Shown: positions 48,700 through 58,287, counted from the stretch's first letter. The stretch: 64,000 nucleotides of DNA from Taibaiella sp041660405 (GCA_041660405.1 JBAZWL010000013.1:1-64000), one strand, 5' to 3'. Notes: a model not told the origin generated them from the sequence alone. Numbers and translations are program-made.

Positions 48700-49899
48700 T
48701 TACACCAAGGTGACCCGTGCAAACCGACGTTTACCTACTTGATAGACGTGTGTTGTACCGGCAACAACCATTTGTTTACGATCAGAAATAGATTCCCCAT
48801 CAATACGCACACCACCTTGCTCAATCATACGAAAACCATCTGCATTGCTACTAACTAAATCAGCTTGTTTGAGTAGATGTGCTAACAAAAGACCATCGCC
48901 CTCTATGGTCAAGGTAATTTCAGGAATATCTTCTGGCATTTGCCCTTTTTGAAAGCGTGCAACAAAAGCATCATAAGCCGCTTGCGCAGCTTCTTTATGA
49001 TGAAACCGGGTTACCAGCTCTAAAGCCAGTTCCACTTTAATATCACGCGGATTCGCACCATGATTTACGGCTTGTACATAAGTCTCAATTTCATCGTTTG
49101 AACGTGCGCTTAATAATTCAAAATAACGCCACATCAGTTTATCTGAAACAGACATTATTTTACCGAACATGTCTTCAGGTGCATCTGTTACACCAATATA
49201 GTTACCCAGAGACTTAGACATTTTCTTCACGCCATCTAAACCTTCTAGCAAAGGCATCGTCATCACAACTTGCGGTTTTTGCCCAAAATGCTTTTGCAGT
49301 TCTCTTCCCATTAATAAATTAAACTTTTGATCGGTGCCGCCTAATTCAATATCTGCACGTAACTCGACAGAATCATAACCTTGAATTAGAGGATATAAAA
49401 ACTCATGGATAGCAATCGGCTGATTGCCTGCAAATCGTTTACTAAAGTCCTCGCGTTCTAACATACGCGCAACCGTATAAGTTGAGGCCAGCTGAATTAA
49501 ATCCGCTGCATTTTTTTTCTTCATCCAATCGGAGTTGTAAACAATTTCAGTTTTTTGCGGATCAAGTATTTTGACAATCTGTTCTTTATATGTTTTGCCG
49601 TGCTCTTGTACTTGTTCAGCGCTTAAAGGCTGGCGCATCACATTACGGCCCGTGGGATCACCAATCATGGCGGTAAAATCACCGATTAAAAAAATAATAT
49701 GATGACCTAAATCTTGAAGTTGTTTGGCTTTATTCAATAATACTGTGTGCCCCAAGTGTAAATCCGGGGCTGTCGGGTCAAATCCCACCTTGACGCGCAA
49801 TGGCTTTCCACTTGCTAATAATGTGCTAAGCTCCGTGCTTAATAAAATTTCATCCGTTCCACGAATAATTTGGGGCGAAATTTTTACTTGATCGATCAT
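48700..49899 (-). CDS. tyrS: tyrosyl-tRNA synthetase
   Basis: 399 residues. Class I synthetase: HIGH-type motif in GFDPTAPDLHLGHTVLLN (about 38-55) and KMSKS in GVKKMSKSLGNYIG (about 230-243). A C-terminal S4 RNA-binding domain (about 335-395) contains MIEQGGVRIDGESISDRKQM. The N-terminal form GFDPTAPDLHLGH belongs to the TyrZ-like subtype. Divergent from the M23 peptidase gene. Confidence 0.97.
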   Translation of the reverse strand: MIDQVKISPQIIRGTDEILLSTELSTLLASGKPLRVKVGFDPTAPDLHLGHTVLLNKAKQLQDLGHHIIFLIGDFTAMIGDPTGRNVMRQPLSAEQVQEHGKTYKEQIVKILDPQKTEIVYNSDWMKKKNAADLIQLASTYTVARMLEREDFSKRFAGNQPIAIHEFLYPLIQGYDSVELRADIELGGTDQKFNLLMGRELQKHFGQKPQVVMTMPLLEGLDGVKKMSKSLGNYIGVTDAPEDMFGKIMSVSDKLMWRYFELLSARSNDEIETYVQAVNHGANPRDIKVELALELVTRFHHKEAAQAAYDAFVARFQKGQMPEDIPEITLTIEGDGLLLAHLLKQADLVSSNADGFRMIEQGGVRIDGESISDRKQMVVAGTTHVYQVGKRRFARVTLV

Positions 49900-50042
49900 A
49901 GAAAATCCTTATACACTGTAAAAAAAATTATGGCATGCTAGCATATCATAATGTACTATGGCCTTTGGCACAAAATTGACTAATCTAAGATTAGGCTCTA
50001 AATTTACAGTTTATGGAAAAATAACACGAGCATGTACGCATA

Positions 50043-51452
50043 GTGAAAAGTAGACCTCAATACAAACATACGGAAATGGATTATGGCTTAAGCCGTCGTA
50101 ATATATTTTCCAAACCCAGTAAAAAACCTTACTCTAAGTGGATGGGTCTTACTTTAGTTGCGCTCGTCGGTGGTCTTATCATCCAATCTACCTTTAGCCA
50201 AAATGATTTAGTTGAAACACAAGTTGCTCAAGACGTTGAAATTAAAATTGAACAATTGGTTGAAAATGCAGCAGTCACTGCACCTACGCCAGCGCCTATA
50301 CCTGCGCCTGCGCCGAAAGCAATCCCCGCGGAACGTAATATTACCGTATCCATTAAACCGGGCGATACTTTAGGTAAAATCTTTGAAAAACAAGGCTTTG
50401 ATGCCGCAGTGCTTCATAATCTTGTTGATAATGAAACAGTTAACCATACTCTCACTAACATTCACCCCGGGCAAAAATTGGATTTTACAATTAACCCCAA
50501 GAATGAATTAATCGGTTTAGAATACAATGCGAATGAATTAGAACGCTTAGTGGTTACCATTAAAGATGGTAAAACTTTTGCTGATCTTAAAACCCGAGAT
50601 GTTGAAGAATTACTCACATTTGCAGACGTTACCATTGAAGATTCCTTATTCATGGATGGCGAGCGCGAAGGTATTGATTACAACATTACAATGGCTCTTG
50701 CAGAAATTTTCAGCTATGACATCGATTTTGCTTTGGATATTCAACAAGGCGATAAATTCAGTGTTATCTACGAAGATCGCTACATCGATGGCGTAAAATC
50801 TACACCTGGAAACATTATTGCTGCAGAATTCGTTAACCAAGGTAAAACTTATCAAGCTGTTCGTTTTGAAGCTGCTGATGGTAGTGCTGAATATTACACA
50901 CCTAACGGCCAAACATTACGTAAACCTTTTTTACGTACACCCGTAGAATTCGCACGCATCTCTTCAAAATTTAATCCGCGTCGTCTTCATCCTGTATTGC
51001 ATACTATACGTGCACACAAAGGTGTTGATTATGCAGCGCCTATAGGAACCCCTGTTCGTGCATCTGGCGATGGTGTTATTTCTTTAGCTGAAACCCAACG
51101 CGGTTATGGCAAAGTCATTGAAATCCAACACGGTTCTTCTTATTCAACTTTGTATGCCCATTTAAATGGTTTTGCATCTGGCATGAAAAATGGCGCTAAA
51201 GTTAAACAAGGACAAATCATTGGTTACGTTGGTAAAACAGGTTTAGTGACTGGCGCACATTTGCATTATGAATTCCGCGTCAATGGCGTTCATGTGGATC
51301 CGCTCACAGTTAAATTACCTAATTCACAACCTATCGATTCACGTCATAAATCACAATTCTTAGCTTATGCAAAAGATGTGATGAATCAACTCAGCAATTA
51401 TCAAAGCATTCAATTGGCTGAAACTAAGGTTAATCCTAAACAAGGTGCATAA
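50043..51452 (+). CDS. M23 peptidoglycan DD-metalloendopeptidase (MepM-like)
   Basis: 469 residues from GTG 50043; ATG 50076 is an alternative, and neither has a clear ribosome site. One membrane anchor (about 35-52), a Pro/Ala linker (75-95), a LysM/OapA-like domain (about 98-180), a second domain, then the LytM domain (about 310-420) with zinc ligands in HPVLHTIRAHKGVDYAAP and HLHYEFRVNG. Cuts peptide cross-links in the cell wall. It precedes anmK, a wall-recycling gene. Confidence 0.92.
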   Translation: MKSRPQYKHTEMDYGLSRRNIFSKPSKKPYSKWMGLTLVALVGGLIIQSTFSQNDLVETQVAQDVEIKIEQLVENAAVTAPTPAPIPAPAPKAIPAERNITVSIKPGDTLGKIFEKQGFDAAVLHNLVDNETVNHTLTNIHPGQKLDFTINPKNELIGLEYNANELERLVVTIKDGKTFADLKTRDVEELLTFADVTIEDSLFMDGEREGIDYNITMALAEIFSYDIDFALDIQQGDKFSVIYEDRYIDGVKSTPGNIIAAEFVNQGKTYQAVRFEAADGSAEYYTPNGQTLRKPFLRTPVEFARISSKFNPRRLHPVLHTIRAHKGVDYAAPIGTPVRASGDGVISLAETQRGYGKVIEIQHGSSYSTLYAHLNGFASGMKNGAKVKQGQIIGYVGKTGLVTGAHLHYEFRVNGVHVDPLTVKLPNSQPIDSRHKSQFLAYAKDVMNQLSNYQSIQLAETKVNPKQGA

Positions 51453-51454
51453 TA

Positions 51455-52555
51455 ATGCCCGATTTGTTTATCGGCTTAATGTCAGGAACAAGCTTCGATG
51501 GCATCGATACAGCTTTAGTTTCTTTTGAAAATAAAAAAATTAACCTTCTTGATACTGATTTACACCCTATTCCTGAATTAATTAAACAAGAACTATTGCA
51601 CCTTAGCCAAGATAAACTCCATGATTTAAATCAAATTTGTCGTTTAGATGTTGAGTTAGGTTTGATCTTTGCCGATGCCGTTAATCAATTACTCAAAAAA
51701 AATAAACTTCAGGCTTCAGATATTAAAGCCATCGGTAGCCATGGCCAAACTTTGCGTCACTTTCCGCATCAGCCTTATCCCTATACTTTACAAATTGGCG
51801 ATCCACATGTGATTGCGGTAAATACTGGGATTACAGTTGTTGCAGACTTTAGGCGCCATGATATTGCTTTAGGTGGACAAGGTGCGCCGCTCGCACCTTT
51901 ATTTCATCATGCTTTTATGCACTCAAGTCATGAAAACCGAGCGATTGTAAATATCGGTGGTTTTGCCAATGTCACTATATTACCTAAAGAAAGACCTTTA
52001 AAAGGTTTTGATACGGGACCAGGTAATGTATTAATCGATGCTTGGGCCATGCAACATTTAAATAAACCGTTTGATGAAAACGGTCAATTCGCGCGCCAAG
52101 GTCACATTAATCAGGATTTATTAGAGTTATTATTATCCGATCCATTTTTTAATAAAACGCCGCCTAAAAGTACTGGGCGTGATGATTTTAATTTAGCTTG
52201 GTTAAATAAACATTTAGAAAAATTTAATTTATCTTCGCAAGATATTCAAGCTACGCTTCTTGAACTTACTGCACAAAGCATTATTCATGATATTAAAAAA
52301 TATGCGTCGCAAACAAATGCTATTTATATTTGTGGCGGTGGCGCTATGAATAAATATTTGATGGAGCGTTTACAAATACTCGCAAATGCTATGACTGTAA
52401 ATAGTACACATGAATTGAATATTGATCCGAATTGGCTAGAGGCAATGCTGATGGCTTATTTGGCTCAAGAGCGTCTGCTTAATCATAAGTTGGATTTAGG
52501 TGATATTACTGGGAGTCACTCACCACATTTTGTGGGTACGATTTATCCTGTTTAG
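51455..52555 (+). CDS. anmK: anhydro-N-acetylmuramic acid kinase
   Basis: 366 residues. Phosphorylates and hydrolyses 1,6-anhydroMurNAc for wall recycling. ATP-binding start LFIGLMSGTSFDGIDTALV, GSHGQTLRHFPH, and FDTGPGNVLIDAW. Two bases after the peptidase gene; together they handle murein turnover. It overlaps the can stop tail to tail by four bases. Confidence 0.97.
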   Translation: MPDLFIGLMSGTSFDGIDTALVSFENKKINLLDTDLHPIPELIKQELLHLSQDKLHDLNQICRLDVELGLIFADAVNQLLKKNKLQASDIKAIGSHGQTLRHFPHQPYPYTLQIGDPHVIAVNTGITVVADFRRHDIALGGQGAPLAPLFHHAFMHSSHENRAIVNIGGFANVTILPKERPLKGFDTGPGNVLIDAWAMQHLNKPFDENGQFARQGHINQDLLELLLSDPFFNKTPPKSTGRDDFNLAWLNKHLEKFNLSSQDIQATLLELTAQSIIHDIKKYASQTNAIYICGGGAMNKYLMERLQILANAMTVNSTHELNIDPNWLEAMLMAYLAQERLLNHKLDLGDITGSHSPHFVGTIYPV

Positions 52556-53163
52556 TCTAAAGGTAAGAATTTATCATTCTCTTCAGAATAAGTAAAAATT
52601 TGGCCAGTTTTTATATCAAAAAACCATAAGCCGATTTTCAGTGTGCCTTCTGTGACTTTTTCTGCGATCCATGGGAAGGTTAAACAGTTTTGATAAGATT
52701 GTTTTAAAGCTGATTTTGCACAACCGTCTGTATTGTGTAAATCACACTGATCGGTTTTAATAACGGATACCCAATTCGAAATAAAATCATTTTCAGTTTG
52801 ACTATCCATTAACGCTTGAATACCGCCGCATTGGCTGTGGCCTAATAAAATTAAATGTTTGACTTCAAGATGGCGAATACCAAACTCTAATGCTGCGCTA
52901 GTACCATGGTGCGCTTCGTCTTTTTCATAAGGTGGAACAATATTCGCAACATTACGTACTACGAATAAATCACCTGGATCACATTGTAAAATTAATGCAG
53001 GATCAACACGAGAATCGCAGCAGGCAATGACCATGACTTTTGGTTTTTGACCATAGTCAGATAAATATTGCATAATGGATTGATCGCCACTTGCGTATTT
53101 ATCGCGAAAACTTTTATAACCTTGGATAATTTTGTTAAAGCTTTTTTCCATGCTAACACTCAT
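52552..53163 (-). CDS. beta-class carbonic anhydrase
   Basis: 203 residues from ATG 53163, which overlaps the erpA stop (ATGA), indicating translational coupling. Zinc ligands: C48 and D50 in ACCDSR, H109 and C112 in LLGHSQCGG. Interconverts CO2 and bicarbonate. Confidence 0.95.
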   Translation of the reverse strand: MSVSMEKSFNKIIQGYKSFRDKYASGDQSIMQYLSDYGQKPKVMVIACCDSRVDPALILQCDPGDLFVVRNVANIVPPYEKDEAHHGTSAALEFGIRHLEVKHLILLGHSQCGGIQALMDSQTENDFISNWVSVIKTDQCDLHNTDGCAKSALKQSYQNCLTFPWIAEKVTEGTLKIGLWFFDIKTGQIFTYSEENDKFLPLD

Positions 53164-53537
53164 ACAGAAAATGAAGAACCGCAACCGCACGTTGTTTGTG
53201 CATTAGGATTACGGATCACAAACTGCGCGCCTTCGATCCCTTCTGTGTAATCAATTTGCGCACCCATTAAATATTGAAAACTCATGGGGTCAATTAATAA
53301 TCGCACTAAATGTCCGCGGCCACCTTTGCCGCCTTCACCTTCGTCATCTTCCACTTCTTCTTCAATGACTTGATCATCATCATTAATCACTTCATCAAAG
53401 GTAAAACCATAAGAAAAGCCTGAGCATCCGCCCCCGACGACATAAGCACGTAAATTCAAGTTAGGATTCCCCTCTTCTTGAATTAAAGCCGATACTTTCT
53501 TGGCAGCAGCTGTTGTGAAATCTAGCAAATCAGACAT
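53160..53537 (-). CDS. erpA: iron-sulfur cluster insertion protein ErpA
   Basis: 125 residues. A-type carrier with the three cluster cysteines: C38 in GGGCSGFSYG, C117 and C119 in TTCGCGSSFSV. Unusual: an acidic/glycine insertion of about 18 residues (about 57-76, EEEVEDDEGEGGKGGRG) between the two halves, absent from typical 105-115-residue ErpA. Located next to anmK, as in Pseudomonas. Confidence 0.9.
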   Translation of the reverse strand: MSDLLDFTTAAAKKVSALIQEEGNPNLNLRAYVVGGGCSGFSYGFTFDEVINDDDQVIEEEVEDDEGEGGKGGRGHLVRLLIDPMSFQYLMGAQIDYTEGIEGAQFVIRNPNAQTTCGCGSSFSV

Positions 53538-53664
53538 AGAAGCTCCTCAATTTGAGCTTTATTGTAACATTATTCTTGCTTTTTAGCTGCCTCAGCGATA
53601 CCGTATGATTTTATACAAGGAATTCATTATGTTACGGATAAACTGCTTTTATATACTTGAAAAT

Positions 53665-53683
53665 AGTATCAAGTGTAGTATCA
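53665..53683 (+). promoter_or_regulatory. direct-repeat operator candidate before hicA
   Basis: AGTATCA occurs twice, 12 bases apart (53665-53671, 53677-53683), ending five bases before the hicA ATG. HicB-type antitoxins repress their own operon, so this is a plausible binding site. Confidence 0.4.
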
Positions 53684-53687
53684 TATC

Positions 53688-53942
53688 ATGAGTAGTGTTG
53701 AAAAAAATCTCAAAAAGATGAGGCTTAATCCAAGGGATTGGCGAATAGAGCAGCTAGAATCAGCTGCAAAAAGTTATGGTGTAATTGTGCGCAAAAGTGG
53801 TGGTAGCCATGTGATTTTTGATCACCCACGATGGATAGAAATGCTCAGCGTCCCGGCTCATCGCCCAATCAAACCGGTATATATTAAAAAATTTATTACA
53901 TTGATCGAACAACTGGAACAAAAAAATGACAAAGATACCTAA
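53688..53942 (+). CDS. hicA: HicA-family toxin
   Basis: 84 residues. Small dsRBD-like mRNA interferase; catalytic His in KSGGSHVIFDHP, and VPAHRPIKPVYIKKFI typical of the family. It is slightly longer at the N-terminus than usual. Overlaps hicB by 17 bases. Confidence 0.88.
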   Translation: MSSVEKNLKKMRLNPRDWRIEQLESAAKSYGVIVRKSGGSHVIFDHPRWIEMLSVPAHRPIKPVYIKKFITLIEQLEQKNDKDT

Positions 53943-54300
53943 ATATCCGTTCATTATCCGCAAACTCTCTAAAGAAGAAGGTGGTGGATTATTAATTGAG
54001 TTCCCAGATTTACCTGGCTGTATGTCTGATGGGGAAACTCTTGAGGAAGCCATCGCCAATGGATCTGATGCAGAAAAATGCTGGCTGGTTGCTGCAAAAG
54101 AAAGTGGGCGTCACATTCCAAAGCCTGGTGAGATGAATTTAGTCAGCGGCAAATGGGTGCAACGTGTACCAAAATCTTTACATCGAGCATTATCTCAACG
54201 CGCTAAATTTGAAGGTGTTAGTTTAAATACACTCGCTACAACCTTCCTAGCAGAAGGTCTAGGTCGACATGAAGTAAACCCTGTAACAGTACAACATTAA
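53926..54300 (+). CDS. hicB: HicB-family antitoxin
   Basis: 124 residues. N-terminal RNase-H-like HicB domain (GGGLLIEFPDLPGCMSDGET then LEEAIANGSDA). C-terminal ribbon-helix-helix DNA-binding part (RVPKSLHRALSQRAKFEGVS), which neutralises HicA and represses the operon. Order toxin then antitoxin is normal for hicAB. Confidence 0.92.
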   Translation: MTKIPKYPFIIRKLSKEEGGGLLIEFPDLPGCMSDGETLEEAIANGSDAEKCWLVAAKESGRHIPKPGEMNLVSGKWVQRVPKSLHRALSQRAKFEGVSLNTLATTFLAEGLGRHEVNPVTVQH

Positions 54301-54327
54301 TATCAAAATTATAAAAGGAACATCATC

Positions 54328-54750
54328 ATGTTATGGATCAAAGCCTTTCACCTAATTTCCATCGTCTGCTGGTTCTCAGCTCTTTTTTATCTGCCACGTT
54401 TATTCGTTTATCACAGCGAAGCAAGTGACACCCTAAGCCTTGAGCGCTTTAAAGTGATGGAAAGAAAACTTTATTACTACATCATGATCCCATCCATGCT
54501 GCTCACCATATTTTTCGGCTTAGGATTAATCGGCAGTCATTGGGCTATTTACAAAACTGCAGGCTGGATGCACGCCAAATTATTCTTAGTCGTTTTATTA
54601 ATTGGTTATCATCATATGTGCGGATATTATTTAAAACAATTTGCTCAAAACAAAAACCGACATTCAAGTCGGTTTTATCGGATTTTTAATGAGATTCCAG
54701 TGTTGTTTTTGATTGCGATTATTGTTTTGGCGGTGGTGAGGCCTTTTTAA
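54328..54750 (+). CDS. hemJ: protoporphyrinogen oxidase HemJ
   Basis: 140 residues, four membrane segments. Heme-pathway enzyme of the UPF0093 family: WIKAFHLISIVCWFSALFYL and LPRLFVYH at the N-terminus, GWMHAKLFLVVLL with conserved Trp/Lys, YHHMCGYYLKQF, and RFYRIFNEIPVLFL near the end. AAAGGAA ribosome site. Confidence 0.93.
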   Translation: MLWIKAFHLISIVCWFSALFYLPRLFVYHSEASDTLSLERFKVMERKLYYYIMIPSMLLTIFFGLGLIGSHWAIYKTAGWMHAKLFLVVLLIGYHHMCGYYLKQFAQNKNRHSSRFYRIFNEIPVLFLIAIIVLAVVRPF

Positions 54751-54754
54751 ATCA

Positions 54755-56107
54755 TTAAGAATTTTTTTTAGGGGTAGCTGCTTCTATAACATTCGTAGCC
54801 TCTTTAACAAACCCCGCGCCTGTGGATTGACTAGAGGCGACATCCCAAACACGGGTACCAACAGTGTTGGTAGCGCTTGATGTCATTTTGTGCATAATCC
54901 ATGCCCAAACGTTTATAAAAAATGAAAAAGGATTGCGCGCTTTTGACAAAATCTCCCCTTTATTAGACAGTACACCATTGGCTTCAGTTAACTTATCACC
55001 TGGGGCTTTTGTTTTGTCAGCCAAGATAACCATAAGCTTATTTGTTTCCTCCCATTTGTAGCTGCCCTCGCCATCATTTTCTACTAAATATTGTTTATAG
55101 TTAGCACAAGCTTTCAGCAAAATGGCTACAGCTGCTGCTGGATTTTCTGTTAAAATACTCCCAAATTCTTTAGAAATATTTAATTTTATTTCTTGCTTTA
55201 TTTCTAAAGGATCGTTTCCATAAATTTTGCTTGCAAATTGATAAAGCTTTTCTTCATTAGTAATATTCTTATCTGTAAAAAACTTTTCCGGAATATCATA
55301 TGTTTTAAGTGCAGAACTCAAACTATCAACTGCGCTTTTAATTTCTTCTTCAACTTGTTTTTCATCTGCAAGCCGTTTGTCTAATTGTTCTTTAGTGGGA
55401 ATAGTTATTTTTGGTTGAATCATCGCGTTATTACATATATCCCAGCAAAGATCCGCTCGCTGGTCTCCAACAACAGTTTTGTAAGTATCATTAAATTCAA
55501 CTCTGGAGAGCTTCTCTCCATTGTTTCTTTTCAACTCAACTTTAAATTTATAAATTTGAGCAGTAAGTCCATTTATCGATTTTATTTGGTTATTATTTTG
55601 AGCAATCTCTGCTGCACTTGCCAACAAAACAATTTGATCAACCTTTTTTTGGCGTTCAGCATCAACTATTTTATTGCTAACATTTGATAAACTATGTGTT
55701 GAGCTGTTTCGACTGAGTGCTTCATTATTATTAGTACCTAAAGATGGTACATGTTCATAATCTTCTCCAAGCCTTGCATATTCTGAGACCTGTTTCTCAA
55801 CCCATTCTTTAAATGGGCCTATAACTAACTGTATTAACCAATAATTATTTGTCGCTTGGTTCCTAATATTTTCTGGTAAGCGTTGATGTATTCCAACTCC
55901 TTGGTCAATATTTATTAGAACATTAAAGGTTTTTTTCCATTCATCAAATTCTTGGATTTGTTTTAAGTTTGGCTCTTTATTTTGAATAAATAGCAAGATT
56001 AATGTGTAAAATGGACTATTCTTGGATTTTTTATTGATCTCTTCATTAAGAAGCGTACTCACAACCTGTACATTCAACTTGTTTAAAATTTCAATTTTTG
56101 TTGGCAT
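54755..56107 (-). CDS. uncharacterised helical protein
   Basis: 450 residues, not recognised. Mostly alpha-helical and rich in Asn/Lys/Glu, with possible coiled coil at about 160-280. A hydrophobic stretch near residue 400 (FSFFINVWAWIMHKM) could touch a membrane. C-terminus polar. GAGAAGA ribosome site. It is flanked by core genes on both sides and unrelated to them, so probably acquired; an effector role is possible but unproven. Confidence 0.6.
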   Translation of the reverse strand: MPTKIEILNKLNVQVVSTLLNEEINKKSKNSPFYTLILLFIQNKEPNLKQIQEFDEWKKTFNVLINIDQGVGIHQRLPENIRNQATNNYWLIQLVIGPFKEWVEKQVSEYARLGEDYEHVPSLGTNNNEALSRNSSTHSLSNVSNKIVDAERQKKVDQIVLLASAAEIAQNNNQIKSINGLTAQIYKFKVELKRNNGEKLSRVEFNDTYKTVVGDQRADLCWDICNNAMIQPKITIPTKEQLDKRLADEKQVEEEIKSAVDSLSSALKTYDIPEKFFTDKNITNEEKLYQFASKIYGNDPLEIKQEIKLNISKEFGSILTENPAAAVAILLKACANYKQYLVENDGEGSYKWEETNKLMVILADKTKAPGDKLTEANGVLSNKGEILSKARNPFSFFINVWAWIMHKMTSSATNTVGTRVWDVASSQSTGAGFVKEATNVIEAATPKKNS

Positions 56108-56132
56108 AATCTTCTCACAAAAATAAGTTATA

Positions 56133-56149
56133 AAACTATAAAATAGTTT
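56133..56149. promoter_or_regulatory. palindrome upstream of the 54755-56107 gene
   Basis: AAACTAT-AAA-ATAGTTT, perfect 7-base arms, 26 bases before the ATG at 56107. It overlaps -10-like sequence; operator candidate. Confidence 0.35.
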
Positions 56150-56211
56150 AACACCTTACTCATAAAGATGCAATATTCATGTATTTATTAATATACTTTA
56201 CTATCAAATAC

Positions 56212-56850
56212 TTAAGATTTCATGATGGAATATATCTCACAACCAGAATGGAAAATATCCTCATCATTGAACAAACCTGCACAAATCGCTAATAAATCTG
56301 CCCCGGAAGCCACTAATTGATAGGCATTGCTTTTATCAATTCCGCCTATGGCCACAATAGGGAGCTCAAATTGTTCCTTAGCTTTTTTTAAAATAGATAA
56401 ATCAGCAGGTTTAGCGTGGGGTTTGGTTTTTGAAGGAAAGAAACAACCAAAGGATAAATAATCTGCGCCTTCAAGCTTAGCTTTTTGAGCCAGCTCTAAA
56501 CTATCGTGGCACGTGATACCAATAATGGCATCTTCGCCTAAATATTCTCGTGCTTTGGTAATCGATGTATCTGATTGGCCTAAATGAACACCATCAGCTT
56601 CGCTGATTTTGGCTAACTCAATATCATCATTGATTAATAATAACGCACCGCTTTCATTACATAATTGGCGCAAAGATTGTGCTTGTTCGATTCTTTTCGA
56701 AGAATTTAGACTCTTATCGCGGTATTGTATAAGACGTACGCCGCCGTTTATGGCCGCTGCAATTTGTTCTAATAAAAGTGCGGTATTTTCTTGTTCTGGA
56801 GAAATGGCATAAATACCAGGGAGTTTAAGTTGTGGTTTCATAATCATCAT
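56212..56850 (-). CDS. thiE: thiamine-phosphate synthase
   Basis: 212 residues from ATG 56850 (ATG 56841 is equally possible; both lie within the end of thiD). Joins HMP-PP and thiazole phosphate. Motifs: IQYRDKS, LLINDDIELAKISEADGVHL, GQSD, GADYLSFGCFFPSKTK, and PIVAIGGID. Coupled to thiD by overlap. Confidence 0.95.
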   Translation of the reverse strand: MMIMKPQLKLPGIYAISPEQENTALLLEQIAAAINGGVRLIQYRDKSLNSSKRIEQAQSLRQLCNESGALLLINDDIELAKISEADGVHLGQSDTSITKAREYLGEDAIIGITCHDSLELAQKAKLEGADYLSFGCFFPSKTKPHAKPADLSILKKAKEQFELPIVAIGGIDKSNAYQLVASGADLLAICAGLFNDEDIFHSGCEIYSIMKS

Positions 56851-57628
56851 GTAAACGATTGGGAATCAATTGCCCACGGCCTAAAGCATTAGCGTACTTT
56901 AAACTCGACCACGTATAACTTTGTGCTTCGCTGATAGCTTGCAAAGCGGTATAGCCTTGCGCCATTAATGCGGCAATACTAGAGGCGAGTGTACAACCTG
57001 AACCATGAAATTCACCCGGTAAGCGCGACCAACGAAAACGCATGTATTCGCCTAGATTGCTGTAATAATGATTAATTATTTGCGCACTTTCATCATGTCC
57101 GCCCGTAATTAACAAATGTTTTATGCCTAAATTTAACAATTTTTCTGCACATTCTGCACGGGTTTTTTGATACGGCGCTAATAGATCGGCTTCTACGCTA
57201 TTAGGCGTTAATACGGTCGTGCGCGGTAATAATTCTTGTTGAATAAAACGTAATAATGCCGGATCGGTTAAGTTTTCTCCGGTACCTGCATTAATCACAG
57301 GATCCAAAATAACCGGTACTTCTGGCCGCATTTTGATAAGATCGCGAATCACACAGCCATTTTCTATGCTACCAATTAAACCAATTTTAATGGCATCAAT
57401 CGGTAAATCTACAAGAAGTGTATTAGCTTGTTCATAGACTAATTGGCTATCAACCGGCTCACAAAGACGAACTGTTTGGGTATTTTGTGCAGTAATAGCA
57501 GTCACTATCGGCGCAGGATGAGCGCCTAGACTTGAAATAGCTTGAATGTCCGCGCATAAACCTGCACCACCGCAAGGATCATGGCCGGCAAACACAAGTA
57601 CAACATGTGTGACTTTTTTTCTGTGCAT
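56825..57628 (-). CDS. thiD: hydroxymethylpyrimidine (phosphate) kinase
   Basis: 267 residues. Two-step kinase of thiamine synthesis. Ribokinase-fold motifs: FAGHDPCGGAGLCADIQAI (usually DPSGGAG), VILDPVINAGTGENL, and the C-terminal GEFHGSGCTLASSIAALMAQ with the catalytic GSGC. Overlaps thiE by 26 bases. Confidence 0.95.
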   Translation of the reverse strand: MHRKKVTHVVLVFAGHDPCGGAGLCADIQAISSLGAHPAPIVTAITAQNTQTVRLCEPVDSQLVYEQANTLLVDLPIDAIKIGLIGSIENGCVIRDLIKMRPEVPVILDPVINAGTGENLTDPALLRFIQQELLPRTTVLTPNSVEADLLAPYQKTRAECAEKLLNLGIKHLLITGGHDESAQIINHYYSNLGEYMRFRWSRLPGEFHGSGCTLASSIAALMAQGYTALQAISEAQSYTWSSLKYANALGRGQLIPNRLHDDYETTT

Positions 57629-57680
57629 AGCAATGATAGTATAGTAACTATTGGGTGCAGTCTAGTATATAAGGTGAGCC

Positions 57681-57857
57681 ATGCCATACAGAAAGTATAT
57701 GTGTTTATTATGCGGTTATATTTACGATGAAGAATTCGGTTGGCCGGAAGACGGCATAGTTGCCGGTACGCGTTGGGAAGATGTTCCTTTAACTTGGCGC
57801 TGCCCCGACTGTGGTACGACTAAAGAAGACTTCGAAATGCAAGAATTTGAAGCTTAA
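57681..57857 (+). CDS. rubredoxin
   Basis: 58 residues. One-iron electron carrier; two CxxC knuckles: CLLCGYIYDE at the N-terminus and CPDCGTTKEDF at the C-terminus. AAGGTGAG ribosome site. Divergent from thiD. Its last codons contain the -35 region of ssrA. Confidence 0.95.
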   Translation: MPYRKYMCLLCGYIYDEEFGWPEDGIVAGTRWEDVPLTWRCPDCGTTKEDFEMQEFEA

Positions 57858-57876
57858 GTTAAGTTTATGGTATAAT
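57847..57876 (+). promoter_or_regulatory. ssrA promoter
   Basis: TTGAAG (57847-57852), an 18-base spacer, and a perfect extended -10 TGGTATAAT ending at 57876. The mature tmRNA begins at 57894. Confidence 0.75.
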
Positions 57877-57893
57877 GTAAGTGTAAGAGCATC

Positions 57894-58287
57894 GGGGGCG
57901 TTTTGGATTCGACGTTGATGACAAAGCCTGAAGTGCATGTCGAGAATGTAGCTAATCTCGTTAAATTTGCTGCAAATTATAGTTGCAAACAATGACAACT
58001 TCCACGCTGAGTACGCTGTAGCTGCCTAACGGCAAATACAGTTTCTCTGCCGCTTAATAACCGGCAAGCGTCCTCCAATATAAATGTGCTTATGCGTTTA
58101 TGGCGGGGGTAACATTACATAAGATCGCGAGCCAAGCCTGTCTGAGGTGAAGCAGTTAAAAAGTTTCAGACTCATTGTGATCACCCTGTACGTCGGGCCG
58201 ATCACGATTAACTTAATAGACTGTACTACACATGTAGATCTGAGGGTGGCGAATTAACGGACGTGGGTTCAATTCCCACCGCCTCCA
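57894..58287 (+). ncRNA. ssrA: tmRNA
   Basis: About 394 bases. Acceptor stem GGGGGCG (57894-57900) with CGCCTCC (58280-58286), then discriminator A58287. TGGATTCGACG in the 5' part; T-arm GTGGG-TTCAATT-CCCAC. The tag reading frame gives ANNDNFHAEYAVAA and a stop (57983-58027). The next three bases are TTT, so the 3' CCA is not encoded. Rescues stalled ribosomes with SmpB (not in this window). Confidence 0.95.

Noticed and set aside
53160..53190. Upstream start of the carbonic anhydrase gene at 53190
   Set aside because: It would lie within the last conserved codons of erpA; the ATGA overlap at 53163 is a better start.
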